Shown piece after piece: positions 1-7,096 of a stretch of 7,101 bases of DNA. Positions within the stretch are counted from its first letter, which is position 1; each line of letters starts with the position of its first letter. Made by a program: the position numbers and the translations under genes. Origin of the DNA: an uncultured Chloroflexota bacterium. GTDB taxonomy: Bacteria > Chloroflexota > Limnocylindria > Limnocylindrales > Limnocylindraceae. Location of the stretch: NCBI GenBank assembly GCA_903820655.1, contig CAIJIA010000128.1, forward strand, positions 1-7,101. Reading direction: 5' to 3'. The notes beneath the pieces are model-generated. The model made no database searches. It was not told the DNA's origin and worked only from the letters and a program-made list of their open reading frames with translations.

Positions 1-763
1 CAATGAGAGCGCCCGCGCTCAGCTCGCCTGGGGGGTTGCGGAAGACGCTGCCGGCGCTCGGAATCCCGAGCGGCTGATGTTCGCGACGCCAGCGGCGGAT
101 CTCTTCGAGGTGCGACTTAATCAGATCGGGCTCGCCTGGCGCCAGGGCGACCGTTGCTCCCAGAATCACCTCGCCGCCACCCTCTGCTCGCTTGAATCGC
201 GACTCGCGGTAGCTGAACGCGGCATCGGCGACAGGGATCTCAACCTCGGAGCCATCAGCCCGAAGGAGCGTGACGGATGTGGTGATCGCGGCCATCTCGC
301 CGCCGTGCGCACCGGCATTTGCCCAGATTGCGCCGCCGATGTTTCCTGGAATGGCGAGGGCGAACTCAAGCCCGGTGAGCCCCGCCTCGGCGGCAACCGT
401 CGATGCCTTCGCCATGGGGACGCCTGAATCGAAAGAGATCCTTCCCGCAGTCTGATTAACGTCGTACCCCGCGCTGCGATTGAGGGCAACGATGCCGCGA
501 ATGCCAGCGTCGCCCACCACCACATTGCTGCCGCGCCCCAGGATGCGCAGCGGCCAGCCGCGCGACGCGGCGAGACGAACCAACCCACGTAGGGCGAAGC
601 GATCGCGAATGGTGACCATGAGGTCGGCGGGGCCACCGACGCGCATCGTGGTGTGTTCGGCGAGGGGCTCGCTGCGCAGCACCTTCAAGCTGAGTCGGCG
701 CTCCAGCTCTCGAGCCGCAACCTCGGTGTCGGCCCACGGCTGACTCGTGTGCACGTCGCTCAT
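1..763 (-). CDS. murB: UDP-N-acetylenolpyruvoylglucosamine reductase MurB, 3' end cut off by the window edge
   Basis: This cytoplasmic FAD enzyme reduces UDP-GlcNAc-enolpyruvate to UDP-MurNAc with NADPH, the second committed step of peptidoglycan precursor synthesis. I translated it by hand: 254 residues are visible, starting MSDVHTSQPW. FAD-binding motifs are clear: HTTMRVGGPAD (residues 37-47), LGRGSNVVVGDAG (75-87), and GLEFALAIPGNIGGA with WANAGAHGGE (131-156). FSYRESRFK (183-191) and GSVFRNP (238-244, carrying the proton-donor Ser of the family) mark the substrate half, and the GSVFRNP context fits a type II MurB. Family members are about 290-310 residues, so roughly 40-55 C-terminal residues, including the catalytic Glu, lie off the left edge. 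The ATG overlaps the murG stop as ATGA. The upstream Shine-Dalgarno match is weak, so translational coupling to murG is likely. Identity is firm; only completeness is unknown. Confidence 0.95.
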   Translation of the reverse strand, partial: MSDVHTSQPWADTEVAARELERRLSLKVLRSEPLAEHTTMRVGGPADLMVTIRDRFALRGLVRLAASRGWPLRILGRGSNVVVGDAGIRGIVALNRSAGYDVNQTAGRISFDSGVPMAKASTVAAEAGLTGLEFALAIPGNIGGAIWANAGAHGGEMAAITTSVTLLRADGSEVEIPVADAAFSYRESRFKRAEGGGEVILGATVALAPGEPDLIKSHLEEIRRWRREHQPLGIPSAGSVFRNPPGELSAGALI

Positions 764-1863
764 TTCCGACCGCCCAGTTCCAGCAACTTCTCGGCGATGA
801 CCGCTGCCGCGTCAGGGTGCGCCAGCGTTGTGGCGGCGCGCGCCGCTGCGGCGCGCTGTGCTGGGGTCGCATAGTTGGCAACTGCCGCGAGCAGGCGTTC
901 GGAGGTCAGATCCTCATCGTTGATGAGGGTTGCAGCGCCAGCCGCAGCGGCGGCCTCTGCATTCGCGCGTTGGTGGCCACCGGCATACGGGTACGGCACG
1001 ATGATGGCGGGGAGTCCCGCAGCCGCAGCCTCTGCGATGGTCGATGCGCCGGCGCGTCCGAGCATCAGATCGGCGGAGACGAGTGCCGCCTCCATCTCTC
1101 CCCCGCCCAGAAATGCGACGGGCAGGTAGCGGTGGCGTACCTCCGCAGGGAGGCTCACTCGCCGACGCTCCGCATCGGGGAGTCCATCCATCACGACATG
1201 CAAGACACTCCACGCGGTGAGCAGTGTTGCAAGCGCACCATCGAGTGCCGTCTCAAATCGACGAACGCGTTGCGAACCGCCGAACACCAAGAGGAGTTGA
1301 TCGCTCTCGGTAAGCCCACGTGCTGTTCGCGCGGTGGCGCGGGTGATCGCCAGATCGCGCACCGGGGTGCCAGTCACCGTTGTCTTGATGCCGTTCCATG
1401 GCGCGCGCTCCGCGGTCTGCCGCCAGGCAACGGCGCGATGCGAAGCGAGCGGCGCAACAAGGGTGTTAGATCGGCCCGCCTGCACGTTCCCCTCCCAAAG
1501 GAGGCTCGGCGTGCGCGTCAGCCACGCGGCGATCAGTGTGGGAATGGCGATGTAGCCGCCAGTCGAAAAGATCACATCGGGCCGAACGCGACGAATCAAA
1601 CGAATCGCTTGCGGGATCGACCAGAGCAGCTTGGCGGCATCACGCGCAGTTGCGAACAACCCTGCACCACTCGGTCGCAAGCTCGGGGCGGCCAAGAGCG
1701 TCAACGGGAATCCCGCCTCTGGAACAAGGCGCGCCTCGACGCCACGTGCGCCGCCGAGCCAGCTGATCTCAGCGTCGGTATGGAGTTGGCGAACCGTACG
1801 AGCTACGGCGAACGCTGGGAAGAGATGTCCCCCCGTTCCGCCACCCGCGATTAGCACGCGCAT
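760..1863 (-). CDS. murG: Lipid II synthase MurG (undecaprenyl-PP-MurNAc-pentapeptide GlcNAc transferase)
   Basis: MurG is a peripheral, inner-face membrane GT-B glycosyltransferase. It transfers GlcNAc from UDP-GlcNAc to lipid I, giving lipid II. The protein has 367 residues, normal for the family. The N-terminal Rossmann glycine loop is GGGTGGH (7-13), followed by STGGYIAIP (100-108) and TGTPVR (164-169). The C-terminal UDP-GlcNAc domain has FGGSQ (194-198), RAGASTIAEAAAAG (270-283, Glu278 being the likely ribose-binding residue), PYPYAGGHQRANA (290-302) and AGAA. An in-frame ATG at 1923 exists, but 1863 is the better start: it puts the glycine loop at residue 7 and follows AGGAGG by 5 nt. 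The 5' end overlaps ftsW by 95 nt in another frame, and the stop overlaps the murB ATG. Two motif positions depart from the textbook form: WEGN (123-126) where HEQN is usual, and GGSQRV where GGSQGA is usual. Confidence 0.97.
   Translation of the reverse strand: MRVLIAGGGTGGHLFPAFAVARTVRQLHTDAEISWLGGARGVEARLVPEAGFPLTLLAAPSLRPSGAGLFATARDAAKLLWSIPQAIRLIRRVRPDVIFSTGGYIAIPTLIAAWLTRTPSLLWEGNVQAGRSNTLVAPLASHRAVAWRQTAERAPWNGIKTTVTGTPVRDLAITRATARTARGLTESDQLLLVFGGSQRVRRFETALDGALATLLTAWSVLHVVMDGLPDAERRRVSLPAEVRHRYLPVAFLGGGEMEAALVSADLMLGRAGASTIAEAAAAGLPAIIVPYPYAGGHQRANAEAAAAAGAATLINDEDLTSERLLAAVANYATPAQRAAAARAATTLAHPDAAAVIAEKLLELGGRK
1769..1863 (-). other. 95-nt ftsW/murG coding overlap
   Basis: The last 31 codons of ftsW plus its stop share this DNA with the first codons of murG. 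The murG frame is shifted one base downstream relative to ftsW. In the murG frame the segment encodes the conserved start and glycine loop (MRVLIAGGGTGGH). In the ftsW frame it encodes an arginine- and serine-rich cytoplasmic tail, residues 411-441. All other gene junctions in the window overlap by only 4 nt. Confidence 0.9.
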
Positions 1864-3094
1864 CACTACCTCCTGCCTGGCTTGGATCCATCGTCTCACG
1901 CGACACCGAGAGGAGCAGCCCAATTGCTGCCATCAGAACAATGAGTGAGGAGCCGCCCTGAGAGACCAACGGGAGCGGCACTCCGGTCACTGGGAGAAGG
2001 GCGAGCACCACCGCGATGTTCACGAACGCCTGCCCAGAGATCCAGACCACGATTCCTGTTGCCAGCAGGGCGCCGTAGGTGTCGGGGGCGCGCCGAGCCG
2101 TTCGCAGACCGCGGAGAGCGATCGCCAAGAAGGAGGCGATCACCGTAAGCATGCCGAGCAGGCCGGCCTCCTCGCCGATCACTGCAAAGATGTAGTCGTT
2201 CCACGCATACGGAATGTTGATCCCCCCGAGCTGCTGGGACGATCCGGGGCCAGAGCCAAGCGGCCCACCGACCGCCATGGCGATTAGACCCTGAAGCGTC
2301 TGGTAGGTGGAGCCGGTCGGATCCGAGAACGGATCGCTGAATCCGCCGAGGCGGGCGGCCTGATAGCCGTTGGCCAACATCAGAATGACGGCCAAGCCTG
2401 CGGCGGCGAGCCCAGGTACGAGCACCCAGCGCAGCGGAACACCTGCAACAAAGAGGAGCGAAAACCCGATCAGGCCGAGGATCGATGCGGTGCCCAGGTC
2501 TGGCTCAACAAGCACCAGGACAACGGAGAGTGCGATCGCCAAGAGTGGCGAGAGCATTGTTTCGAACGTCTTGCCAATCTCATGACCTCGTCGCGCGAGG
2601 AAATCAGCCAGGAAGAGGATCAACGAAAATTTGGCCGCCTCTGCAGCGTGGATGCTGATCGGCCCAACCGAGAGCGAACGTCGCAACCCTGCCTCCGTGG
2701 GAACCCCAGGAATCAGCACAGCGATAAGGAGGGCAATGGAAGCGATCATGGCGAGCGGTGCAATGGAGCGCCAGCGACGGTAATCGGCAGCAGAGAGGAA
2801 ATACATGACGGCAAGCCCGATGATCGCGTAGAAGAGCTGCTTGCCACCTGCCCCGTAGGCATCGTTAGTCTTGATCAGGCTATTCATCGCCGAAGCAGAG
2901 AAGACCATCAAGACGCCGATCCCAACGAGGACGACTGCGGGGAAGAGAATCACCTTGTCTTCTCCCGGGCGTTCAATTCGTAGTGCGCTTGCAATGCGCT
3001 GGCGCGTTGAGCCACTGCGCTGCGGCGCACTCCCGTTCGCTGGGCGAGCACCTGGCGTGCGTGTCGTACCCGGCTGTCGCACGAGTCGGCTCAT
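1769..3094 (-). CDS. ftsW: Septal peptidoglycan polymerase FtsW (SEDS family)
   Basis: FtsW is a polytopic membrane glycosyltransferase that polymerises lipid II at the septum together with a class B PBP. The protein has 441 residues, with about ten hydrophobic segments between residues 49 and 397. SEDS landmarks in order: LMVFSASAM (62-70), EPDLGT (197-202), LQGLIAMAVGGPLGSG (267-282), WNDYIFAVIGEEAGLLG (298-314, Asp300 in the position of the catalytic Asp), GQAFVNIAV (354-362) and PVTGVPLPLVSQGGSSL (369-385). Its place between murD and murG, rather than beside rodA/mre genes, supports FtsW over RodA. The basic N-terminal 48 residues are cytoplasmic. The start is supported by the ATGA overlap with murD and by GAGG 7 nt upstream. 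Departures from the usual family motifs are SQGGSS where SYGGSS is common and IHAAEAAK (148-155) where QPSE..K is common. The C-terminal tail overlaps murG. Confidence 0.95.
   Translation of the reverse strand: MSRLVRQPGTTRTPGARPANGSAPQRSGSTRQRIASALRIERPGEDKVILFPAVVLVGIGVLMVFSASAMNSLIKTNDAYGAGGKQLFYAIIGLAVMYFLSAADYRRWRSIAPLAMIASIALLIAVLIPGVPTEAGLRRSLSVGPISIHAAEAAKFSLILFLADFLARRGHEIGKTFETMLSPLLAIALSVVLVLVEPDLGTASILGLIGFSLLFVAGVPLRWVLVPGLAAAGLAVILMLANGYQAARLGGFSDPFSDPTGSTYQTLQGLIAMAVGGPLGSGPGSSQQLGGINIPYAWNDYIFAVIGEEAGLLGMLTVIASFLAIALRGLRTARRAPDTYGALLATGIVVWISGQAFVNIAVVLALLPVTGVPLPLVSQGGSSLIVLMAAIGLLLSVSRETMDPSQAGGSDARANRGWRNGGTSLPSVRRSSYGSPTPYRR
1869..1874 (-). promoter_or_regulatory. Ribosome binding site of murG (AGGAGG)
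   Basis: On the minus strand AGGAGG lies 5 nt before the ATG at 1863. It is a perfect Shine-Dalgarno sequence inside ftsW. It decides the start in favour of 1863 over the in-frame ATG at 1923, and it suggests that murG can initiate independently although translating ribosomes on ftsW must pass through it. Confidence 0.8.
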
Positions 3095-4647
3095 CGTGCT
3101 GCCTCAACCTGCGCCAGGACAGCGGCGCGGAATGCCTCGCCACGCGCACCGAAGGGGTTGTTGTACATGTCAAAACTGGAGCCGATCGGGCTCAACAGCA
3201 GCGTGGCGCGAATCCCATCGGGGCTTGGAGCACCAAGATCCTGCGCAAGCCGTGCTCCAGCCTCTACGGCACCTTCAACGCTCATCGCACGTTCAATGCG
3301 CGTGAGCCCTGCGCCGCGGAAGAGTGCCTCAAGCTCGTCTGCAAGTTCCCCCATCACCACGACGGCGGAGCAGCGTTCGGCAACGATGGGTGCCAGGTCG
3401 GTCAGGTCGAGCCCCTTGCTTCGCCCACCGGCAATGAGAATGAGTGGCTTTGGGAACGAACGCACAGCGGCCGCAACAGCGTCTGGCTGCGTAGCCTGCG
3501 AATCGTTGACGTAGCGAATCCCGTTGATTACGGCCACCGTCTCAAGTCGATGCGGGATGCCAGTGAAAGAGCTCACCGCACTACGGATTGCGTCTGGCGC
3601 AACCCCGGCAATAAGCGCCACGCTCACCGCGGCGAGCACATTGCTCACGCTGTGTTCGCCAGGCAGTGCAATCTCGCCAACCGGCATGATGCGGCCACCA
3701 GGGCCAGTCGCGGCGACGCCACCGCCAAATCGCGGGGCGCGCGGAACACCAGCGGCAACGATCCAGCCGTCAACGATGCCGACCCCGCCTGGGATTGGGC
3801 TGCTGAGGCGATAGCCGACTGTCTCAACGCGCCCGATCCCCGCGTACGCGGCCACCACCGGGTCGTCAAGGTTCACGACCATCACGCCATCATCCGTAAT
3901 GCGATCTGCGAGGAGTCGCTTGACGCTGCGGTAGGCGCCAACGCTGCCGTGGCGATCGAGGTGATCAACGGTCACGTTCGTAAACACGCCAACATCGACC
4001 CCTGAGTGAAGCGATGGGAGCTGGAGCTCTGAGAGCTCGATGACGACACGTGTCTCAGCTGGGAGCGTTGTGGCGCGACCGATCAGTGGCTTCCCGTTAT
4101 TACCGCCGAGCTCCACTGGGTGCGACGGGTCGCGGGCCAGAATCGTCGCGATCAGATTGCTGGTCGTGCTCTTCCCCTTTGTCCCCGTCACACCAACACG
4201 CCAACGGTTACCAAGGAGACGAAGTGCCCACTCGGGCTCACTGATGAGTACAGGGCCACGGGTGCTGCTCTCGCCAACCAGCGGAATCGCCGCAGCGGCA
4301 AAGGCGCGAAGGTCGCGCTCAATGGTGGGGCGCACCGTCGAGAATCCGAGCGTTACCGCAGGGCTATGCACGACCAGATCTGCCTCGGCGAGCAGCGGTG
4401 CGAGGTTATCGGCATTGCCGAACGAGATGCGAATTGCGCCTCCGGCAAAGGCCTCGGCGGCGCCGACCACGCGCTCAATCGTGTCCGTGTCGTGAACCGT
4501 CACGTTCGCACCCGCTGCGGCGGCGAATGCGGCGGTCGCTTGGCCGGTACGCCCGCCGCCAAGGATCAGGACGTTGCGCCCACGCAGGCTCCCCGCCGCA
4601 ATGGCTGGCGCCTCAAGATCGTTCAGGGTGAGGCCGCCGTCGTTCAT
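3091..4647 (-). CDS. murD: UDP-N-acetylmuramoyl-L-alanine:D-glutamate ligase MurD
   Basis: MurD is a cytoplasmic ATP-dependent ligase adding D-Glu to UDP-MurNAc-L-Ala. The protein has 518 residues, longer than the usual 440-460. The N-terminal nucleotide-sugar domain begins with VLILGGGRTGQA (26-37). The central ATPase domain has GTKGKSTTS (155-163, P-loop Lys159), ELSELQL (204-210), TNVTVDHLDRHGS (223-235) and Lys243 in the carbamylated-lysine position, then GEHSVSNVLAA (330-340). The C-terminal domain has FTGIPHRLE (361-369), NDSQATQPDA (381-390), IAGGRSKGLDL (405-415) and LLSPIGSSFDMYNNP (484-498). The ELSELQL, DHLDRHGS and SPxxxSFDM pattern separates MurD from MurC, MurE and MurF. Extra length is spread over the N-terminus, a longer linker near 124-145, and about 20 residues between 244 and 331. 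Both ends overlap their neighbours as ATGA; no good Shine-Dalgarno precedes the start, so coupling to mraY is likely. Confidence 0.96.
   Translation of the reverse strand: MNDGGLTLNDLEAPAIAAGSLRGRNVLILGGGRTGQATAAFAAAAGANVTVHDTDTIERVVGAAEAFAGGAIRISFGNADNLAPLLAEADLVVHSPAVTLGFSTVRPTIERDLRAFAAAAIPLVGESSTRGPVLISEPEWALRLLGNRWRVGVTGTKGKSTTSNLIATILARDPSHPVELGGNNGKPLIGRATTLPAETRVVIELSELQLPSLHSGVDVGVFTNVTVDHLDRHGSVGAYRSVKRLLADRITDDGVMVVNLDDPVVAAYAGIGRVETVGYRLSSPIPGGVGIVDGWIVAAGVPRAPRFGGGVAATGPGGRIMPVGEIALPGEHSVSNVLAAVSVALIAGVAPDAIRSAVSSFTGIPHRLETVAVINGIRYVNDSQATQPDAVAAAVRSFPKPLILIAGGRSKGLDLTDLAPIVAERCSAVVVMGELADELEALFRGAGLTRIERAMSVEGAVEAGARLAQDLGAPSPDGIRATLLLSPIGSSFDMYNNPFGARGEAFRAAVLAQVEAAR
3102..3105 (-). 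promoter_or_regulatory. Ribosome binding site of ftsW (GAGG)
   Basis: Minus-strand GAGG lies 7 nt upstream of the ftsW ATG (3094), inside the last codons of murD. The spacing is typical. Together with the ATGA junction it supports this start and reinitiation after murD. Confidence 0.55.
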
Positions 4648-5615
4648 CCTTGTGCTCGTGTTGCCAGGAAGGTGACGATGCCGAGGATGCCACCGATCGC
4701 ACCGATGATCCAGAAGCGGAAGGTGATCTGCGTCTCCGCCCAGCCGAGCCGCTCGAAGTGGTGGTGGATCGGCGTGAAGAGGAAGATGCGTTTACCAGTG
4801 AGCTTGACGCTCGCCACCTGCAAGATCACGGAGCCAGTCTCCACCACAAAGATGATGCCGATCAGCGGCAGGAGCAGCACGTGACCGGTGACCAGACCCG
4901 TGACTGCGAGTGCGGCACCGAAGCCGAGCGCGCCAGCATCACCAATGATCACGCTCGCCGGATGGACGTTGAACCAGAGGAAGCCAACCAGGGCGCCCGC
5001 AATGAGCGCGCAGACAATCGCAAGGTTCACCTGCCCTGGAGCGTTCAGCAGCGCAATGACCATGTAGCTGATCCAGGCGAAGGTCATGGTCCCACCAGAG
5101 AGCCCATCGAGGCCATCGGTAAGGTTCACGCCATTGCTCGTCGCGACGATGGCGACCACAGCGACGGTAATCCACAAGATTGGCGCGATCGGCACCTCGC
5201 CAACAAACGGAACGACAAGAGAGTTGAAGGCAAAGTGTTGCTGCAGATAGACAGCGGAGATGATCGCCACCCCAGTCTGCCAGAGCAGCTTCTGTCGCGC
5301 CGAGATGCCATCTCCCGTACGCGCATTCAGCCAGTCATCAAACGCACCCAGGAGGGTGACGCCGAGGAGCGCGAGCAGGACGGCGTAGGTGGAGGCGTCG
5401 ACGGCATCAAGCAGGAGGGCGAGGACGATCACGATCGCCGTAAGCAGGAGACCACCCATCGTTGGAGTCCCCTCTTTAACGATGTGCCACTCAGGTCCAA
5501 ACTCTCGGCGTACACGCTTACCGAATCCCGCGTACTTCAAGAGGCGCAGGTAGGCCGGCATCAGCACAAAGACGCACACGAATGCGAGTACGAGCGCCTG
5601 AACAATGGCAATCAT
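4644..5615 (-). CDS. mraY: Phospho-N-acetylmuramoyl-pentapeptide transferase MraY (lipid I synthase)
   Basis: This integral membrane enzyme transfers phospho-MurNAc-pentapeptide from UDP to undecaprenyl phosphate, making lipid I. It has 323 residues and about ten hydrophobic segments, normal for MraY. Motifs in order: KEGTPTMGG (47-55), AFDDW (91-95) with the paired Asp, NLTDGLDGLSGG (164-175), NVHPASVIIGDAG (216-228) with the catalytic-loop Asp226, GKRIF (274-278) and TPIHHHFE (281-288). The HHH motif and TPIHHHFE separate MraY from the related WecA/TagO transferases. The loop around Asp226 reads GDAGAL rather than the common GDTGSL. The start overlaps the murF stop as ATGA and follows GAGGAGG by 4 nt. 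The position between the two Mur ligases supplying its substrate is the classical dcw order. Confidence 0.97.
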   Translation of the reverse strand: MIAIVQALVLAFVCVFVLMPAYLRLLKYAGFGKRVRREFGPEWHIVKEGTPTMGGLLLTAIVIVLALLLDAVDASTYAVLLALLGVTLLGAFDDWLNARTGDGISARQKLLWQTGVAIISAVYLQQHFAFNSLVVPFVGEVPIAPILWITVAVVAIVATSNGVNLTDGLDGLSGGTMTFAWISYMVIALLNAPGQVNLAIVCALIAGALVGFLWFNVHPASVIIGDAGALGFGAALAVTGLVTGHVLLLPLIGIIFVVETGSVILQVASVKLTGKRIFLFTPIHHHFERLGWAETQITFRFWIIGAIGGILGIVTFLATRAQG

Positions 5616-7096
5616 TTCGCCTCCTCACTCCAGCGGGCAGCAAGCCCACCGACTAGTCGCTCCAGCTCAACCGAACGCGATGCCTTCACCAGGATGGTGT
5701 CGCCCGACGCAGCCATGTCGCCCAAGAGTCCAACTGCGGCGGCAATACCGGCTTCGTCACTGCTCAGGCGCATGATCTTCTCAATCGGCATGCCGCCTGA
5801 CCGCGCACCTTCAGCAATGCCATCGGCCTCTGCGCCAAAGACGATCAGCAGGTCAAGCCCGCTGGTTGCAGCCGCGTGCCCCACTGCACTGTGGGCCTCA
5901 GCCGCATATGACCCGAGCTCCCCCATGGCGCCAAGTGCGGCGAAGCGGTGGGGGCGGCAGGCTGCGAGTGTTGTCAATGCCGCTGCCATGCTGGTCGGCG
6001 CAGCGTTGTATGCATCATCAATCACTCGAATGCCCGACAGTATGCGCACCGTGGCGCGGCCAGATGGGAGTTGCACGGCGGTGAGGCGGGCAGCTGCATC
6101 GATCGGTGCAATGCCGCAAAGATCTGCCACGGCGACTGCGAGCGCCGCCGCCTTGGCAAAGTGCAGACCAAAGAGCGGCAGATCTACGCGCACCGTCTCG
6201 GCACGGAGCTGCAGCGTAACGAGAGTGTGACCTGATGCCTCATCGAGCACTGCATCAACGATCTGAACATCGGCGGTTGCCGCATGCCCCGCGGTGATGC
6301 TGCGCGCCGGTGTTCGCGTGGCGAGACGGGCGACGCGGAGGTCGTCGGCGGCGAGGACGGCCCAGCCCTCGGGCGGGAGCGACGCAACGAGCTCACCCTT
6401 GCCGCGCTCAATTGCATCAAGGTCCCCTGCCCGCTCGGCGTGTACGGCATCAATGGCGGTGACCACCCCGATTCGGGGGCGGGCCAGGGTGCAGAGCGCC
6501 CGAATATCACCCTCGACATACATCCCCATCTCGGCGACGTAGCGGGTTGTGCCGTCGGGGAGATTCAGCAGGGACATCGGCAGCCCGATCTCGTTGTTGG
6601 CGTTCCCTGGAGTGGCGGCACAGCCGGCGGCCTCGCCCCCAAGGGCGGCGGCAATGAGCTGCTTCGTGGTGGTCTTCCCCACTGAGCCGGTGACGCCAAC
6701 CACTTCAAGCGTGAAGCGGTTACGCCACTCCGTTGCCGCACGATTGAGGGCAACGCGTCCGTTATCAACACTCATCAGCGAGGCACCCGCCGCTCGTACC
6801 GCCAGCGCAACTTCGGCGACCATCTGTCGGAGCTCTGCGGTTGCATCTCCGCCCTCAACAACAATTGCCGTCGCACCGGCGCGCAACGCCTCGCCGGCAT
6901 GGTGAAGGCCGTGCGTCTTCTCACCTGGCAGGGCAAGAAACATCTGACCTGCAGCCGCAACGCGCGAATCAACCGCGCAGCCGCGAATGGCCCGCTCACC
7001 ATCCACTAGGAGCGTGCCGCCGAGGATGTTGGCGAGTTCCCGGCCCGATGCGGCGAGGGGTCCGCTCACCGTTCGTGGTGCTGCGGAGAGGGTCAT
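5612..7096 (-). CDS. murF: UDP-MurNAc-tripeptide:D-alanyl-D-alanine ligase MurF
   Basis: MurF is a cytoplasmic ATP-dependent ligase that adds D-Ala-D-Ala to the UDP-MurNAc-tripeptide, completing the pentapeptide used by MraY. It has 494 residues, a little long for the family. The N-terminal substrate domain shows AVDSR (41-45) and FLALPGE (53-59). The ATPase domain has TGSVGKTTTK (136-145, P-loop Lys141), PGNANNEIGLP (163-173), AEMGM (188-192), His219 and RGKGEL (231-236, Lys233 the probable carbamylated Lys). The C-terminal domain has DDAYNAAPTSM (360-370), ALGAMGELG (387-395) and VKASRSVELE (470-479). NNEIG and DDAYNA.P are MurF hallmarks. The usual GxHNxxN motif reads GLHFAKA (310-316), lacking both Asn. 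The start ATG at 7096 is set by the N-terminal domain length and by a TGA overlapping it by one base; its ribosome binding site lies beyond the window. Confidence 0.96.
   Translation of the reverse strand: MTLSAAPRTVSGPLAASGRELANILGGTLLVDGERAIRGCAVDSRVAAAGQMFLALPGEKTHGLHHAGEALRAGATAIVVEGGDATAELRQMVAEVALAVRAAGASLMSVDNGRVALNRAATEWRNRFTLEVVGVTGSVGKTTTKQLIAAALGGEAAGCAATPGNANNEIGLPMSLLNLPDGTTRYVAEMGMYVEGDIRALCTLARPRIGVVTAIDAVHAERAGDLDAIERGKGELVASLPPEGWAVLAADDLRVARLATRTPARSITAGHAATADVQIVDAVLDEASGHTLVTLQLRAETVRVDLPLFGLHFAKAAALAVAVADLCGIAPIDAAARLTAVQLPSGRATVRILSGIRVIDDAYNAAPTSMAAALTTLAACRPHRFAALGAMGELGSYAAEAHSAVGHAAATSGLDLLIVFGAEADGIAEGARSGGMPIEKIMRLSSDEAGIAAAVGLLGDMAASGDTILVKASRSVELERLVGGLAARWSEEAK
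5620..5626 (-). promoter_or_regulatory. Ribosome binding site of mraY (GAGGAGG)
   Basis: Minus-strand GAGGAGG ends 4 nt before the mraY ATG (5615). It lies in the last codons of murF, where it encodes part of the C-terminal Glu-Glu. A strong Shine-Dalgarno at an ATGA junction favours efficient reinitiation. Confidence 0.7.

Noticed and set aside
166..881. Minus-strand open frames at 166-636 and 456-881
   Set aside because: They are in different frames from murB and murG and give Arg/Ala/Pro-rich translations without motifs. The true frame, murB from 763, has its complete set of FAD-binding motifs.
817..1854. A 345-codon open frame on the plus strand
   Set aside because: It is antisense to murG, with no ribosome binding site or domain I can see, and its composition (many Arg, Cys, Ser, Gly) is typical of a shadow frame.
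1863..1923. A murG start at the upstream ATG (1923), giving 20 more residues
   Set aside because: The added residues lie before the conserved MRVLIAGGGTGGH start, and the strong Shine-Dalgarno is placed for the ATG at 1863.
2983..4005. A 340-codon open frame on the plus strand
   Set aside because: It is antisense to murD and the ftsW start, with no recognisable motif.
4650..6230. A 526-codon open frame on the plus strand
   Set aside because: It lies wholly antisense to mraY and murF, whose motifs are unmistakable. Its translation is rich in charged residues without any recognisable domain, as expected of a shadow frame in GC-rich coding DNA.
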